The notes beneath the pieces were generated by a model. It was not told the DNA's origin and ran no database searches. It was given only the letters and a program-made list of their open reading frames with translations. The translations under genes were made by a program, and so were the position numbers. From Sphagnum compactum (Eukaryota > Bryophyta > Sphagnopsida > Sphagnales), in contig OZ234498.1 of assembly GCA_965153455.1 (NCBI GenBank), positions 18,228,001 to 18,292,000 of the forward strand: a stretch of 64,000 bases of DNA. The letters are read 5' to 3'. Position 1 is the stretch's first letter. Every line of letters begins with the position of its first letter. This document shows positions 1 through 12,093 of the stretch, in pieces.

Positions 1-203
1 AACATCGACCTAATAGGTGGGCCAACATTGATGATTATCATCAATGCCTTAATAATTATGAGCATGGTCACTTCTTCTTAATGAATGTCCCACTTCCACA
101 ATTTTGCTTCACAATTAACACAACCAACAATTGGAACATTTGAGACTTCTAAATTCACATAAATTGGGAGCTTGTAACTCCCATCCCCCCAACTTGGCTA
201 TAC
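1..203. other. Flank of CACTA-like element, no gene seen
   Basis: AT-rich sequence without a credible coding region. Its last three bases, TAC at 201-203, are the left copy of the target-site duplication of the element that starts at 204. Confidence 0.5.
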
Positions 204-278
204 CAATAGTAGAAAATGGCCATTTTGCAATTGGTCCCTCCAACTAATTTTTAGTTGCAAGTGACTAAAATATTAATA

Positions 279-2332
279 CAATAGAACCTGTCTAAGTTAA
301 TACTGCTAGGACCGGGGGTTCTGTATTAATTTAGACAGGATATTAATAAAGAAAGGGTCATTAAATAATTCTCCGCTCGCGCCATTTGTAACATTTGCGA
401 GCCGTGGCGTTCACGTTGGGATAGCAGCAACCCACAACCACAACTGCAGCCACAACCAGAACCACAACACAATGGCTTCAAAGAGGTCCACCAATACGAA
501 CATGACCACGAGGTTCGGATAGCTCTTTGTGAGCACAAGAAAAAGCATCCATTGCTCATGCAAGCAGACTTGATCACGTGGCTTCAGGAGATGCATAACG
601 TTTATGTCAGTCAAGGAACGATTTCTCTAACGCTCAAACGCTCGGCTAAAATCCTTGCCAAGAAGGAGGATGTGAACCGAGCGGCAAAGTGGCAACGGAC
701 CGTGAAGTACCCACTGATGGAGACAGCTCTGTACCGGTGGTTCCTCACATACCAGGACCAAGTCAATATGTCAGGTGACCTTACCAAAGAGAAGGCTGCG
801 TACTTCCTTGCCGAGCTCTACCCTGGCCACAGGGCCTTTGAGTTCTCAAGTGGGTGGCTGGAAGCATTCAAAAATCGTCGCGGCATCAAGTCCTACCGCC
901 GCTTTGGGGAGTCTGGATCAGCCAACATGGCTGTGATTGAAGAGAGCTTGCCGCATATTCGTTTGACTCTGGATCAGTATGAGCGGCGTGACGTCTACAA
1001 CATGGATGAAACTGGATTATTTTACAGAATGCAGGTAAGTGCAGCATGATACTGTATGCCCACTGCCAAACCATCGACTTACTTTCACTAACACATGACA
1101 TCTCAACAGGCGGACAATTCCTTGGCCACAAAGCAGCTTGAAGGACGCAAATAGAACAAGGAGCGTCTCACGCTGGCTGTGTGCTGCAATGCTGATGGCT
1201 CGGACAAGCTTCCACTTCTTGTCATTGGCAAATACGAAAACCCTCGCTGCTTCAAAAACGTCAACCGAGACAACTTTGGATGCAAGTACCGAAGCAACCC
1301 GAAGGCCTGGATGACACAAGTCATCTTTCTCGAGTGGCTGAAAGGGTTTGATGCGCGGATGGCAGGGCGTAATGTTCTTTTGATTATGGACAACTACAGC
1401 GCACATATCCCGTTAATGCAGCTCGCATCTGTTGTTACACTCCGCAACACAACCGTGTTCTATTTGCCACCAAACACGACCTCGAAGATTCAGCCTTGCG
1501 ACGCAGGAATTATCCGAAGCCTCAAGACTTACTATCGGCGCCGTTTCAATCGCCTCCTCATTCAGCGCCTTCAGGACAAGGTAGCAGACCCCGAGAAGAT
1601 CGACGTCCTCGAGGCTATGCACATTGCTGTTGCAGCCTGGAACATGGATGTGAAGCCAGAAACAATCCGCAACTGCTTTCGCCATTGCCGAATTCGCACT
1701 ACCAATGCTGATGTGACACCGGTCCCGAAAGAGCCGCTTATTGACCCTGAGGTGATCAAGGATCTCGAAGAGCAGGTTCAAGAGCTTCGGTACCGGAACC
1801 CAATGGATATTCGCAATCTCATCGACTATCCTGCTGAGCGCGAAGTTGCTTATGTTCCGACTCAGGAGGAAATTGTGCAGGACCTCTCCACCAATCATGT
1901 GGCGAAAGATGAAGTGGAGGCCGATGACAGTCAAGAATCCATTCCTGTGAAGGTAATTGAAGCACTACAGTGTGCAAGTTTGCTGCAGCAATTCTGGATG
2001 CAGCAAGACATCGTCGACCATGAGATGTTTGCTGGCATCCAGACAGTCAAGGACAAGATCAGCATTATGAGGTCTAGCAAGCTCGTTCAGAAGCCAATCT
2101 CGGAGTATTTCTCCAAGGTTTAGCTGCCCAAATGTAGAAAAATTTGTGTCAATTCTATGTCTGCCATAGTGGTTATCAATATAAAAAATTTCGAGACGGC
2201 CTATGGAGTATCAATTATTAACTTTTGGAGGTTTATTAATAAATGTATGGGGCCCGACTTGGGACTGGACCGCACATATTAATTATCACAGGTTATTAAT
2301 TTAGGCAGTATTAATTTAGACAGGTTCTACTG
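279..2332 (+). mobile_element. pogo/Tigger-type DNA transposon nested in the CACTA-like element
   Basis: Terminal inverted repeats of 28 bp lie at 279-306 and 2305-2332 (right end, reverse strand: CAGTAGAACCTGTCTAAATT; left end CAATAGAACCTGTCTAAGTT), with only a few mismatches. The element is flanked by TA on both sides (277-278 and 2333-2334), the target duplication of Tc1/mariner-pogo elements. Internal copies of the ATTAATTTAGACAGG motif lie just inside each end (about 321-346 and 2291-2310), so each end can also fold on itself. The interior encodes a CENP-B/Tigger-like DDE transposase. The interior is clearly richer in GC than the AT-rich host element, which fits a later insertion from a different compositional background. 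Confidence 0.88.
480..2123 (+). pseudogene. Tigger/pogo-like DDE transposase, interrupted by one stop codon
   Basis: A cut-and-paste transposase with an N-terminal CENP-B/Tc5-type helix-turn-helix region (around LMQADLITW and WLEAFKNRRGI) and a DDE nuclease core: first acidic residue in YNMDETGLFY, second in LLIMDNYSAH, third in NTTSKIQPCDAGI. The reading frame runs to about 1033 (ATGCAG), where a GTAAGT donor and a CAACAG acceptor near 1110 suggest a 76-bp intron. After the join there is one in-frame TAG at 1153-1155 (K-stop-N-K, where a sense codon is expected), then the frame is open to the TAG at 2121-2123. The frame upstream stays open to about 390 without a clear ATG; ATG at 554 is the first in frame, so the true start is uncertain. 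The C-terminus (PISEYFSKV) is typical of the family. A single lesion means recent activity or readthrough cannot be excluded, but as read the gene is broken. Confidence 0.85.
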
Positions 2333-2943
2333 TAGTCGCGTTGGACAAGTCACATTAACACTAGTTGCAAACAACAATGAATTTTGGATGAAAAAAAATC
2401 AACGAAATACGCCTTCATCCTTTGACTTGTCATATACGTATTGTTGCTTGCAATTAGGATGCGACTTTTTTGGTGAACAATATATGGGAACAAATTATGT
2501 GTTGTCACGTGTCCCAACTATTAATAATTAAAAATATTATATTATTATTTTGAAATAATCTAAGACATTTAATTTTATGTTTGGATGGTTTAGATTGTGA
2601 TACATGGTGCGATAGAAATTTGCCATGTGGCATATTAATTGAATTTGTCCAAATTCAATTTAAATCAATATTTAGGTATGTAGGTTGAATTAATACCTAC
2701 CTACCCATCTAGGCTAAACACCTATCTAGATAGGACTTATTTAACTACTTAGGCCAAATACCTATTTAGGTAGGTAGGTAGGTAGGTAGAAAAGTAGGTA
2801 GGTAAATTAGGGAAATAAGAAGTTAAGTGTAAGTACATGAATATTTATATTTTATTTTGGGTTAAGTTGTTTTCATTGGCTCATCCCATATGTTCATGTT
2901 TTTAAAATATGAAAATGTAAAAACAAAACACCTTGTTTATATA

Positions 2944-3088
2944 TTTTTCAAAATGAGGATGAAAGCCAAAACATATGGGATAAATTTTTTAGTTATAAGT
3001 CGTTTGCGACTAACATTTTTAATCACAAACAACTTGCAATTAAAAAATTTATCCCATAAGTTTTGGCTTTCATTCTCATCTTGAAAAG
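2944..3088. repeat. Long inverted repeat (hairpin) inside the CACTA-like element
   Basis: Arms at about 2944-2991 and 3040-3088 are near-perfect reverse complements (both contain GGATAAATTTTTTA or its complement and a GAAAGCCAAAAC motif), separated by about 48 bases that hold GCGACTAAC and ACTTGCAATT motifs. It could be a smaller foldback element or an internal palindrome of the host transposon. No protein is suggested. Confidence 0.75.
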
Positions 3089-4936
3089 TATACAATTAAG
3101 TAAGCAAGTGACAACTACTAGCTAATTAATTAACTAACCAATTAACTAATAAAATAAATTATTATTTAATGAATATAGACAAATAAATTAACAAGCTTCT
3201 TAATTAATCAATTAACAACTAAACTAGAAACTAGCTAGTTCATTTTATAAACTATCCAACTAACTAATTATTTATAGTAATAATCATCAATATATTATGA
3301 TTACTGAATTAATTATATTATTAATTATTATTGAAATTTACTTAATTTATTAGCTAGATAAATAGTAATAATATTTAATTTTAATTATATATGAACTATA
3401 ATGATTTATCAACCAATTTCATTAACTAGTAATTGGTTAATATTAAATAATTAGCTAGTTATTAATAACTAATTAGTTGTTATTTCATAACCAAATAAAA
3501 TTAATATAATAACTGAAATATTCAGTAATAAATAATAAATAATTAACGATTATAAAAATTGAGTACTACTTTTTTTAATCTAATAATATATTAAAACCTA
3601 GTCTAGGTTAACTATTTTATTATAATTATTCCCATTATTATTTTCATTTTTATAGTTCATAATAAATATAAATGTAAATATTTAATAATAAAAATAAAAT
3701 TAATTCAATTATTATTGGAACTAGTTGGTAACCAAGGTTTACAATTTTTTATTATTCATATTATTACTTCACTCATTATAGCTATTTATGAATTATTACA
3801 ATAAATATTATATATTTTTAACAAATATAGTTTTCCTTCGAAAGTAATTTCTGCATTTCTATATTAATTTATTAGATTTCCATTCTAACTACTACGTAAT
3901 TATTATAAATAATAAAACTGAAAATAAAAATTATACATCAGTAATTGATTATAATAATTGAATAATTAACTAATAATTATTATAATTTTGAAATATAAAA
4001 ACTTAAAACTATATATTAATATTTCTAAGTTATTATTACAATATAGTAATACTTCATAATTGATTACTTATAATAATAATAATAATAATGTAATTTGTAG
4101 GTAGCCTAAGTTAGCTATTTTTAATTATATATTATTATATATTATTATGTCACTTGTTAGATCTATTATGATTTATTATAATTAGTTATTGTTGAAAATA
4201 ATTTAATAATTTAATAATAATATATTGGATTTTTATTAATATTTCAGTAATTATATAATTATTTTTCCTATCATTCTAATATCATCATCATCATCATCAT
4301 CATCATTATTATGTAATAAAATATTACTATTAAAAAAATTAGTGAAAGTTAATATTGAAATTTATTTTTTATTACATGTAATTAATATGAACTTATAATA
4401 TAATATTAATAAATTTCATTTGTAATAATTTCAAGAAGTATAATAAAATGGTTTGGATAAACTTGTAATATGGGCACAATATATTTAGTAAATATTTTAC
4501 ATAAAATTTTAATATACCCAAAATATACACTAATTAGTGTAACCATAATAGTGAGGCCATTTATGCTAATAATATTACTTGAATACACATGTAATATGGT
4601 TGTTCATATACATTTAAAATATACATTTATAAATATTAATACACTCAACTATATTCCTTAAAATTCATAAAATACACCTTTGTATATTTCATAGGGTTGC
4701 AACTAAATTGGTCACATTTGCAATTAATAGGACATAAATTGTTTTTCTTGGATGAAAACCAAACTAAATGTTGTTCACATGGAAAGATGAACACCAAAAT
4801 ATTCACAATTTAGTTGCAGTGTAATCGCAAATACGACCAACATAAGAAATAGTTGCAAAAATGTCCAAATGTTGTTGCAAATAACTAATAGTCACATGTA
4901 GTTGCAAATAGAGTGGTTGGCCAATTTCTACTAGTG

Positions 4937-7289
4937 TACCCACATCATGTCTTCCTTTCATGGATCAACAACAATTGTCAATTGACAAAGCACTCATTGT
5001 TTTAAAAATGTCCAAAACATCACCATATCAAAGAATATATAAACAACACCTTACCTATATACCAATATTCCATGTTTTGATTTTTGTACATGTCAAATCA
5101 AGCAAAGAAAGAAATAAAATCATGTTAGGGGCCCATTTGAGCATATTGATCCTTCATGCAATTTCTAATATATATATTTTCCATCGTTCATCTTGTGAAT
5201 GATAATAAAAGACTATTAGAACACAATCCTCCTCTACTAACATGCATTTTTGAAAATTATCACATGCATATTAAAAAACAAAAACTCATACATGGGGGGA
5301 ATGAAAATTAGTGTTATGTCAGTAATAGAAATGGCAAAAAACCCCTCTGAATTCAAAGTAGGTTTCTAAATCAATTAGAAAATTTATTTTTTATATAATC
5401 ATCAATTTCAAATAAATAAAATTGATGGGAAACTACTAACAAACTTGTGGTTCTTTAAGTTTTTGAACAATTGGAACTAGAGGTTGAATTATAATTTTTT
5501 GATTAAAGAAACCAAAACCAACCAATAAAATGTATAGTTCGTGTTCAAAAAATAATCTAAACAACTTATGAACTTTCCGATTTGAACCACACAACAATCA
5601 TGCACACAATGCTTTAAATCCAATTCTATTATACACAAATTCATCCATTACATGCCTTTACAAAGCCAATTGACTTCTTTGAACTCACCTTGCCATTAAA
5701 TTTCTTCTCCAACTCTTTCAAAAGCCTAATGGAAATCCTTGTACATCATTTTTAAATGTGTCTTATGCGTTATCAATGATACACAAACACATTGAATCCA
5801 AGTTTTTATTTTATACATGAACACCTAGACATGACCAAAACATGCATACTTTATACTCATGTTCCCAAACCAAATCTTAAACAATGCAAGCACTAATCAT
5901 GGTTGACACATTTCAAACATGCTTGCAACAACATCGGCAATGCAAGTTGGAGTTGTTAATATTTTTTTCCAATTATGGTGTTCGACAATTGCATTATTTG
6001 TTTTTGTCACAATTTATGTACTAAAGGAGACTTGCTTTATAAACTTTTATATTTTTCAACTATTTACATATGTTGTAAGTTGTTTGTATGGTCCTACACC
6101 CATATGATAAGTTGGAAACATTAAATGTAGGTTGTGAAGGCTATGGGAGGCAAATGCAAGTGTCTTTCTTGATGGTGGAATTCATCAAGGCATAGATGTC
6201 TTCAAGTTTCTTGTGTTGAGTGCATTTGGTGTTTTTGTAAGTGTTGATCAAAGTTTCCAATCTTTATAGTTCCTTTAATTAAGCTAGAAAAGAATGACAC
6301 ATTACAACTACTCCCTTGCATTACATCAAATGTTGATATTGTTCTTGTTGCCTCTTTCGTTGAATTCTAGAATCTCATCAAAGATTTTGCATTTGGTGAA
6401 TAACTTTTCCAACCTTAGAAGGTTTTTCAATTTACAATTTTAAAATAAAATTTTGACTAACTATGCAATGAAGGAAAAACATCAAGAATTCAAGTCCAAA
6501 TAAGTGAAGTGGCACCCCACCTTGGTCAATAGTTTTAGGTCAACTATAGTTCAACCAATAGATGGGCATGTTTCCTTAGTGTACAATTTCTTGAAAAATG
6601 TCTCTTCTCAATCTTTATTTGATTTTTACTTCTTTTTAGACTACTTCAATGCCTACTAGAATCTCTCAAAAGGATTTGTGTGATGTGATATAGTTGTGAT
6701 TGAACAAATTTTGCTTGATTTTATACTCCTTTTATAGGTTCCTTTAGTGCCCCTACATATTGGAATCTCTCAATAGGTTGGTTTATGTGACTTCAAGCAG
6801 TTGGGATTATAATTGTTTGCCCAAAAAAACTATCATAGATGGTTGCATCATTAGAAACAGTGACATTGAACAAAATAACTAATACAATCAAAATGTTCTT
6901 AGTAGAAATCTTGTTTTGGTCGTTCAATAGTTTACTTAGAGTAAGCCAATCAAAGCGCATGCCTTTGGCATTATAACATGCAAACCAAAAGGTGCCAACC
7001 ACAAAATGTTTCGTAGTTAAACTTGAATTGTTTGTGCATTGAAATTCTTGTTAAGAATTTCGTTTTTCAAATGGTTGTAAGCAAGTTGTACTTTTGAGTT
7101 AGGTGGTCATCATTTTCTAGTTGATTGTACAATAGTGATACATGCAAAATCTTTGATGTAAAGATGTGTGAAAGTAAGAGGGAGAAGACCTAGTTTTTAA
7201 ACCACACTTTTAATTTAATTTTTATTTTAACAAAATTAAGATTGGAGATGCTAAATGTGAGTGTTGTGACTCTAACTTTGGGCTCGCTA
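4937..7289. other. AT-rich intergenic sequence, no gene recognised
   Basis: Only short unrelated open frames occur here, none with a recognisable motif, good initiation context or splice structure. The composition is that of degraded repeat DNA. Confidence 0.5.
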
Positions 7290-7443
7290 CACTATTACAA
7301 AATGTGGGTGTAATTCACTAATCCCAATTCACTAATTTAATGGATTCACTGCTTCTTCATTGGTCCCCGTTCACTACAACCAGTGAATTTACTCAAAATC
7401 TAGTGAAATCACTTGGCGTACAGGGACACCTTTTGTTATAGTG
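7290..7443. mobile_element. Small MITE with CACTATTACAAAA-type ends
   Basis: A 154-bp unit with terminal inverted repeats: the left end is CACTATTACAAAATGTG and the right end read backwards is CACTATAACAAAAGGTG. GCTCGC is found on both sides (7282-7287 and 7443-7448), a probable target duplication, although its exact length is ambiguous because it overlaps the end. The interior carries several TTCACTA/TAGTGAA motifs in both orientations. The superfamily is unresolved: the ends look CACTA-like, the flank duplication is longer than three bases. Confidence 0.65.
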
Positions 7444-7710
7444 CTCGCAATCCAAGCTAAGGCATGAAAATGGGAGTGGGATCGAAAATGTATAGAATTC
7501 AAGCACATTTTCAACAAATGTGTGAGAATGTAAAGAAATGAATTTCAAAACACTCCCAAGTGAAAAGCACTTCGAGGATTGTAGTCTTTCTCTTAATAGT
7601 CTCAAATTTTTAGGACAATAGTGGTGATGGCAAAATGATGTCAAAATTGGGCCCACTATATAATACCATTGAAAAAGTCTTTGAAATATATTTATTGAAA
7701 ACGAGCGCTC

Positions 7711-7910
7711 TCATTCTCCATTTTGAGTTGTGAGCCATTTATTAAGAGGTATTTGGGTAATTTTTTGGGACGGTCATGGTTATCAACTTTGATACCCGAA
7801 ATGATACCCGGTGGCTCATTCTCCATTTTGAGCTGTGAGCTATTAAGAGGTATTTGAATTTTTTTGGGACCATCACGGTTATCCACTTTGATACCCGGAA
7901 TGATACCCGG
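7711..7910. repeat. Tandem duplication of a ~100-bp unit
   Basis: Two adjacent copies (7711-7811 and 7816-7910) share TCATTCTCCATTTTGAG, TTAAGAGGTATTTG, a CGGTTATC-like stretch and GATACCCG..ATGATACCCGG, with small indels. No coding role is apparent. Confidence 0.8.
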
Positions 7911-8940
7911 AGGGGGGTTGGCACGGCACCTCCGACCTCTTCTGCCACACAGCTGGACAAGATGCTAAACCCACCCTATGAACATTGTGGGTGTCAGTGT
8001 ACAGTCCTGCAAGGCACTCACCGGGTTCTGCCAAAGGGTCAGACTGATGACAAAATAATAATAATAATAAATAAATAAATAAAAATATTATTATTATCAT
8101 AATTTCTTTCATAATTTTTTTCCTTTCATTTTTTCTGTGAAAATTTAAAAATGTAAAAAAATAACTAATTTTGCTAAATTTTTTTGGAAACAAAATTGTC
8201 AAAATTTTGATATCACAAAAGTGAAATAAAAGATACCCTGGTCCTGGGTTGTGGGGGGTGGTTTCAGGTCTGGTTTTTGGAACGTTAGACCGCCCCATTG
8301 AACCTTTTGAAAGGGGTGTCCGAAGGAGGTCTACCGCACTTATGCAGTTGTGTTGTAGGGTTTTATTGATAAACTAAAAAGGAAAAAATACATAAAAAGT
8401 CTGATGCAATTGTTTCTAATAACACGAAATAACATAGTGATAATAAAGTTATTCGTAAAGTGTTACGATTAGGGGCTGAGAATGGCCAGTTTTGACATAA
8501 TAGGCCATCAAATACAACACATTGGAATGAATATTTTACAAAGCCAAATATCTCAAACCCAAAACTAGTTTTTCCAGCAATTTTGGTAGTAAACTGAGAG
8601 TTTCGTCCCCTCTTTCATTTTCCCTTGAGCGCCTCCACTGCCACTACATATATTTTCACTGCTCCTACCTGTACAATTAGTATAATTAATCTCGAACCTT
8701 GTGCGTTAAATGCTGCGTTTCAGGCATTTCATACTGAGATTTAATAAAATTTCCTCACTTTGCAGATATCACTGAAATAATAGGGGGTGAAAGCAGGCCC
8801 AAAGACAGGGTGAAAGACAGGGTGACTTTACAAATAACTCTAATAACTAGATCCTACTTGCTTAAGTGAGTTCAAATCCTCTGAGCTCACCGTAGAACAT
8901 AATAAACATTTTGTTTTGTGCATGAATCTCACGATTCCTT
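7911..8940. other. Intergenic sequence with low-complexity ATA tract
   Basis: No gene seen. An (ATA)n/(TAAA)n simple tract lies at about 8055-8095. Around 8220-8330 composition is more balanced, but no coding signal could be supported. Confidence 0.4.
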
Positions 8941-9108
8941 GCAAAACTATGCGAGGCACAAAACAACAAGCCTCATGAAATTCGATGGGTGCAAAACTAC
9001 GCAAGGCACAAGACCACAAGGCACAGAACAACAACAAGCCTCATGAAAATCGATGGGTGCAAAACTATGCAAGGCACAAAACGACAAACCCTATGAAGTT
9101 CGATGGGG
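8941..9108. repeat. Three-copy tandem repeat (50/68/50 bp)
   Basis: Three consecutive units begin with GCAAAACTA(T/C)GC and end with TCGATGGG(T/G), at 8941-8990, 8991-9058 and 9059-9108. The middle copy is lengthened by 18 bp through an internal repeat of GGCACA(A/G)(A/G)AC-type sequence. Confidence 0.8.
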
Positions 9109-12048
9109 GTGATATATCGTTGTGCACCTTGTGCTCCCCGCTGACATTGGAACTGGAACCCAAAACCAACCTAAACCTCAATTAAGAGTTGAAATGCAAA
9201 CCTTTTCCTATTGCAGGTTCTGTCCTCTTAATGTTCATGCAAGCAAAGTACTAAATTTTAGGATTATTTTCAACATGTAGGTTTTTTTTTTTAAATTTTA
9301 AAAAAATTCAAAATTTAATTTTAAAAAAATTTAGTGTTTGTTGGAAAAGGCCAGAATTTAAGTTGTACATTTTATTCAAGTGACCATTTTTTGGTTGTAC
9401 AATTTTGATGCTTTACAAAATCTCCCAATCTCGGGCCATGTGTAGTAAGTAGATAGAGCAGACTAAGATTCTAATCCAGACCTGCTGGATGGTATTGTTG
9501 TTGGGGAGAACACCCACTGGCCCATTGGTGACCAGGTTCTATAAAATTAATTAATTAAGAAAAATAATATTTCTATTTTTAAAATAAAAATAAAAATTGG
9601 TATTGCAATTGAAGGTTTCATCAAATTAAAAAGTTTGGTAGGGTGCCATCTTGTATTGGGTGGGTGTATCATTTACCCTGATATATACCCATGGGTATAT
9701 ATCATGGTACCTGCCAGTGTCCTCCAGTTCTTCACATTTTAAGACTCCCAATTTTCGGATTTAAAAAAATAAAAATAAAATTCGAAGCAAGTTGAATTCT
9801 ACTTACTTAAAGCATAGTCCAAAATTGATAATTTTTCTAGTTAAAAATAATGAAGATAATAATTATATATATATATAATATTAAAAAATCTTAGCATGTC
9901 TTTACCCTACCCAACTAGTACATATTTGAGTTTTACCTTTACCCAAAGGAGGGTAATTGTTTTGAAGTTGATAAAAAGAGGGTATATGCCAAAATCATTA
10001 TGTAACATGTGCATTTTCATATATGCAATACATGTGAGTATGATGGATTTGCCCAAATTATGGTGACTAACTATTGAATGTAAATTATTATTTTTGGGCA
10101 TTTTTTTTAATGTTCATTACATTAATAACTTTAAACAAAATTTTAACTATATGCTCTTGGAACCCCTTTTGTCATTATAAGAATGCTCCAAATCTATTCT
10201 GAAGGCTATTGATTGATTTCACTATGCAAATTTGTTAAAATTTTTTTTATAAGATGTTTGAAATTTCATATGTCCATGTTAATACAAGCAAAAGTGATTG
10301 TCTTTCTCCACTTTGAAATGTGCCATACTTGTGTAATTGTTTTCATGTACATTATGTTTACCCAATGTGCTATGAAAATGTGTGTAAAATGAAAACAAAA
10401 GGGATGTTTATTTGCTCTTTTGTTATATCAACATATGGCACAACTAGGGGTTTGTTGGCCTTGCCTACCAAGGCAAGGATATAGTGTTTAGAATCATTAT
10501 AGAGTATGGTTAGCTTAAGGGATTTTGGCCCCCAGGTAATAATAATATGTCTATTTTTATATGAAGATTTTTGAAAGATGATATTTTGGATTGTGTCAAA
10601 ACTTGAGATTAGTTATAGACTTATAATATCTTGAAATATTTTGGTTCCTTTTAGAGGATTTTTTTTGAAGATTATATTTTTGCATGGTGAAATATTTGAA
10701 TTCTCATAATTCTTCTTTTGCCTTGAGATACTTTTTTTTGTGTAAATGGCAAGGCCACAATTTGACACACCCCTTATTTACAAATTTTTGATATCACCAA
10801 AGTCAAGAACTTTTTTTGGAAAAATATATAAAAACCTCCCCTTTAAGACTGGAAAAAGAAAAAAAAAATCTCAATTTTTTCTTGAGAAACTAGCAAAATT
10901 TTGCCACAAAAAACTCTCACTATGCACAACCTGAAGACATTACTACATCAAGGTATAATACACAATGAACTTCCTCCTCATAGAATGCTTGATAACAAAG
11001 TCGGTGCTATTGTCAAAAGCCTTAGTTGAGATTCTTATGTACTAAATTTGGGTTGTTGGTTGTAAACCCAACTATGACTATATGTGATGTGCAACTCTAG
11101 CACCATAAAATATCTAAACAAGGAAAAATAAACAAATAAATAAAAAAATTCTAATTTTTTTAAAAAAATATATATATTATCAACACCTTCATTGGGTATA
11201 GCTATTGTTGAAATTAGTTAATCGGATTAAACCCCAAAAAATGGGGAAATTTTAACACCAAAATCAAATTTAGTCCATTATTTTAACATAGTGGATGAGT
11301 ACACACCATAGCCCACTCAATTGTTGGAGAAGTATCTAAACTTTAAGCATAAATTGGTTATCTTGGTGTCCAAATGCAACCAAGCAAACAAATCAAAATT
11401 GTCTAAAGGTCATGGACTTATTATCTATGGTGGAAAAATAGTGTAAAAGCCAAGTTGGACCAAAGTGAAGGCCTGAACAACAAAATTGGTTAGTGCATAA
11501 TATCCGGAGACATAATCACTTTCCAACTAAAATAGCAAACTTGAGTCTTTAGCCTAATAGTGACACAAAAGAAGGGTTTATTATTTGATTTGAAAGAACA
11601 CACAATTAATTGAAGGCCCCAATTTGAATTTTAAACTACTAAAAGTGCAAGAATAAAATACCTAATTTGATGATCACAATTCAAAAGGAGAAAAATAATG
11701 CCTTATTAAGACGAGGACGTTATAATTTGCTATATAATATTTAGTTTTCAAATTGTCTTAAAAAAAAAATGCTCCAAATTTTAAAGTGGAACAATAAGGA
11801 ATGCATATAAATCCACATGCTCGCTCATATGTGTTGCAAATCATGAAAACCATTATGGTATGGAATGTGCAGAGTACAGCATTATGCTCGTTTGGCTTCT
11901 TGGTTGGAAATTAGTTCAAAGCACCTCTCGGGTATATTCAAAGAACCTCCGGTTATATACCTCTATGTGTACAGGCCCGGTCTGAGAACCGGGGAAGAAC
12001 CGCCCCGCCCAAACAGTGAAAAAGACCTAAACCCACAAAGAAAGGGAC

Positions 12049-12050
<2 letters not shown>
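9109..12050. other. AT-rich intergenic sequence, no gene recognised
   Basis: No coding region can be supported. It includes a 26-bp perfect palindrome at 9679-9704 centred on CCCATGGG and many short A/T tracts. From about 11,865 the composition rises toward the GC- and CT-rich leader of the downstream kinase gene. Confidence 0.45.
9679..9704. repeat. Perfect 26-bp palindrome
   Basis: TGATATATACCC joined to its complement around ATGGG gives an uninterrupted inverted repeat centred on the NcoI-like CCATGG. Nothing nearby shows what it might do. Confidence 0.7.

Positions 12051-12054
<4 letters not shown>

Positions 12055-12092
<38 letters not shown>
12055..12092. repeat. (GA)n microsatellite upstream of the receptor-kinase gene
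   Basis: A pure GA run followed by a poly-G tract (about 12093-12106), roughly 700 bp before the kinase start codon. GA/CT tracts are common in plant promoters and leaders. Whether it lies in the transcript or the promoter cannot be told. Confidence 0.8.

Positions 12093-12093
<1 letters not shown>

Larger units (their letters stand above)
204..4936. mobile_element. CACTA-like non-autonomous DNA transposon (about 4.7 kb)
   Basis: The left end starts CAATAGTAGAAAATGGCCA (204-222). The right end, read on the other strand from 4936, starts CACTAGTAGAAATTGGCCA, so the termini match with two mismatches over 19 bases. The element is bounded by identical 3-bp duplications TAC (201-203 and 4937-4939), the size made by the CACTA (En/Spm) superfamily. 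Near both ends there are many short motifs of the type GTTGCAA, TTGCAATT and GCGACTAA in both orientations, like the subterminal repeats of CACTA elements. Apart from the nested pogo-type element at 279-2332 no transposase is visible; the rest is very AT-rich with simple repeats, including a GTAG run near 2772-2800. It is therefore probably a defective or non-autonomous copy. Termini and duplication are seen directly; the superfamily is inferred. Confidence 0.72.

Noticed and set aside
10446-10771. Possible hAT-like MITE (AGGGG...GGCCTTGCC inverted ends)
   Set aside because: Ends match only with gaps and no 8-bp target duplication is present.
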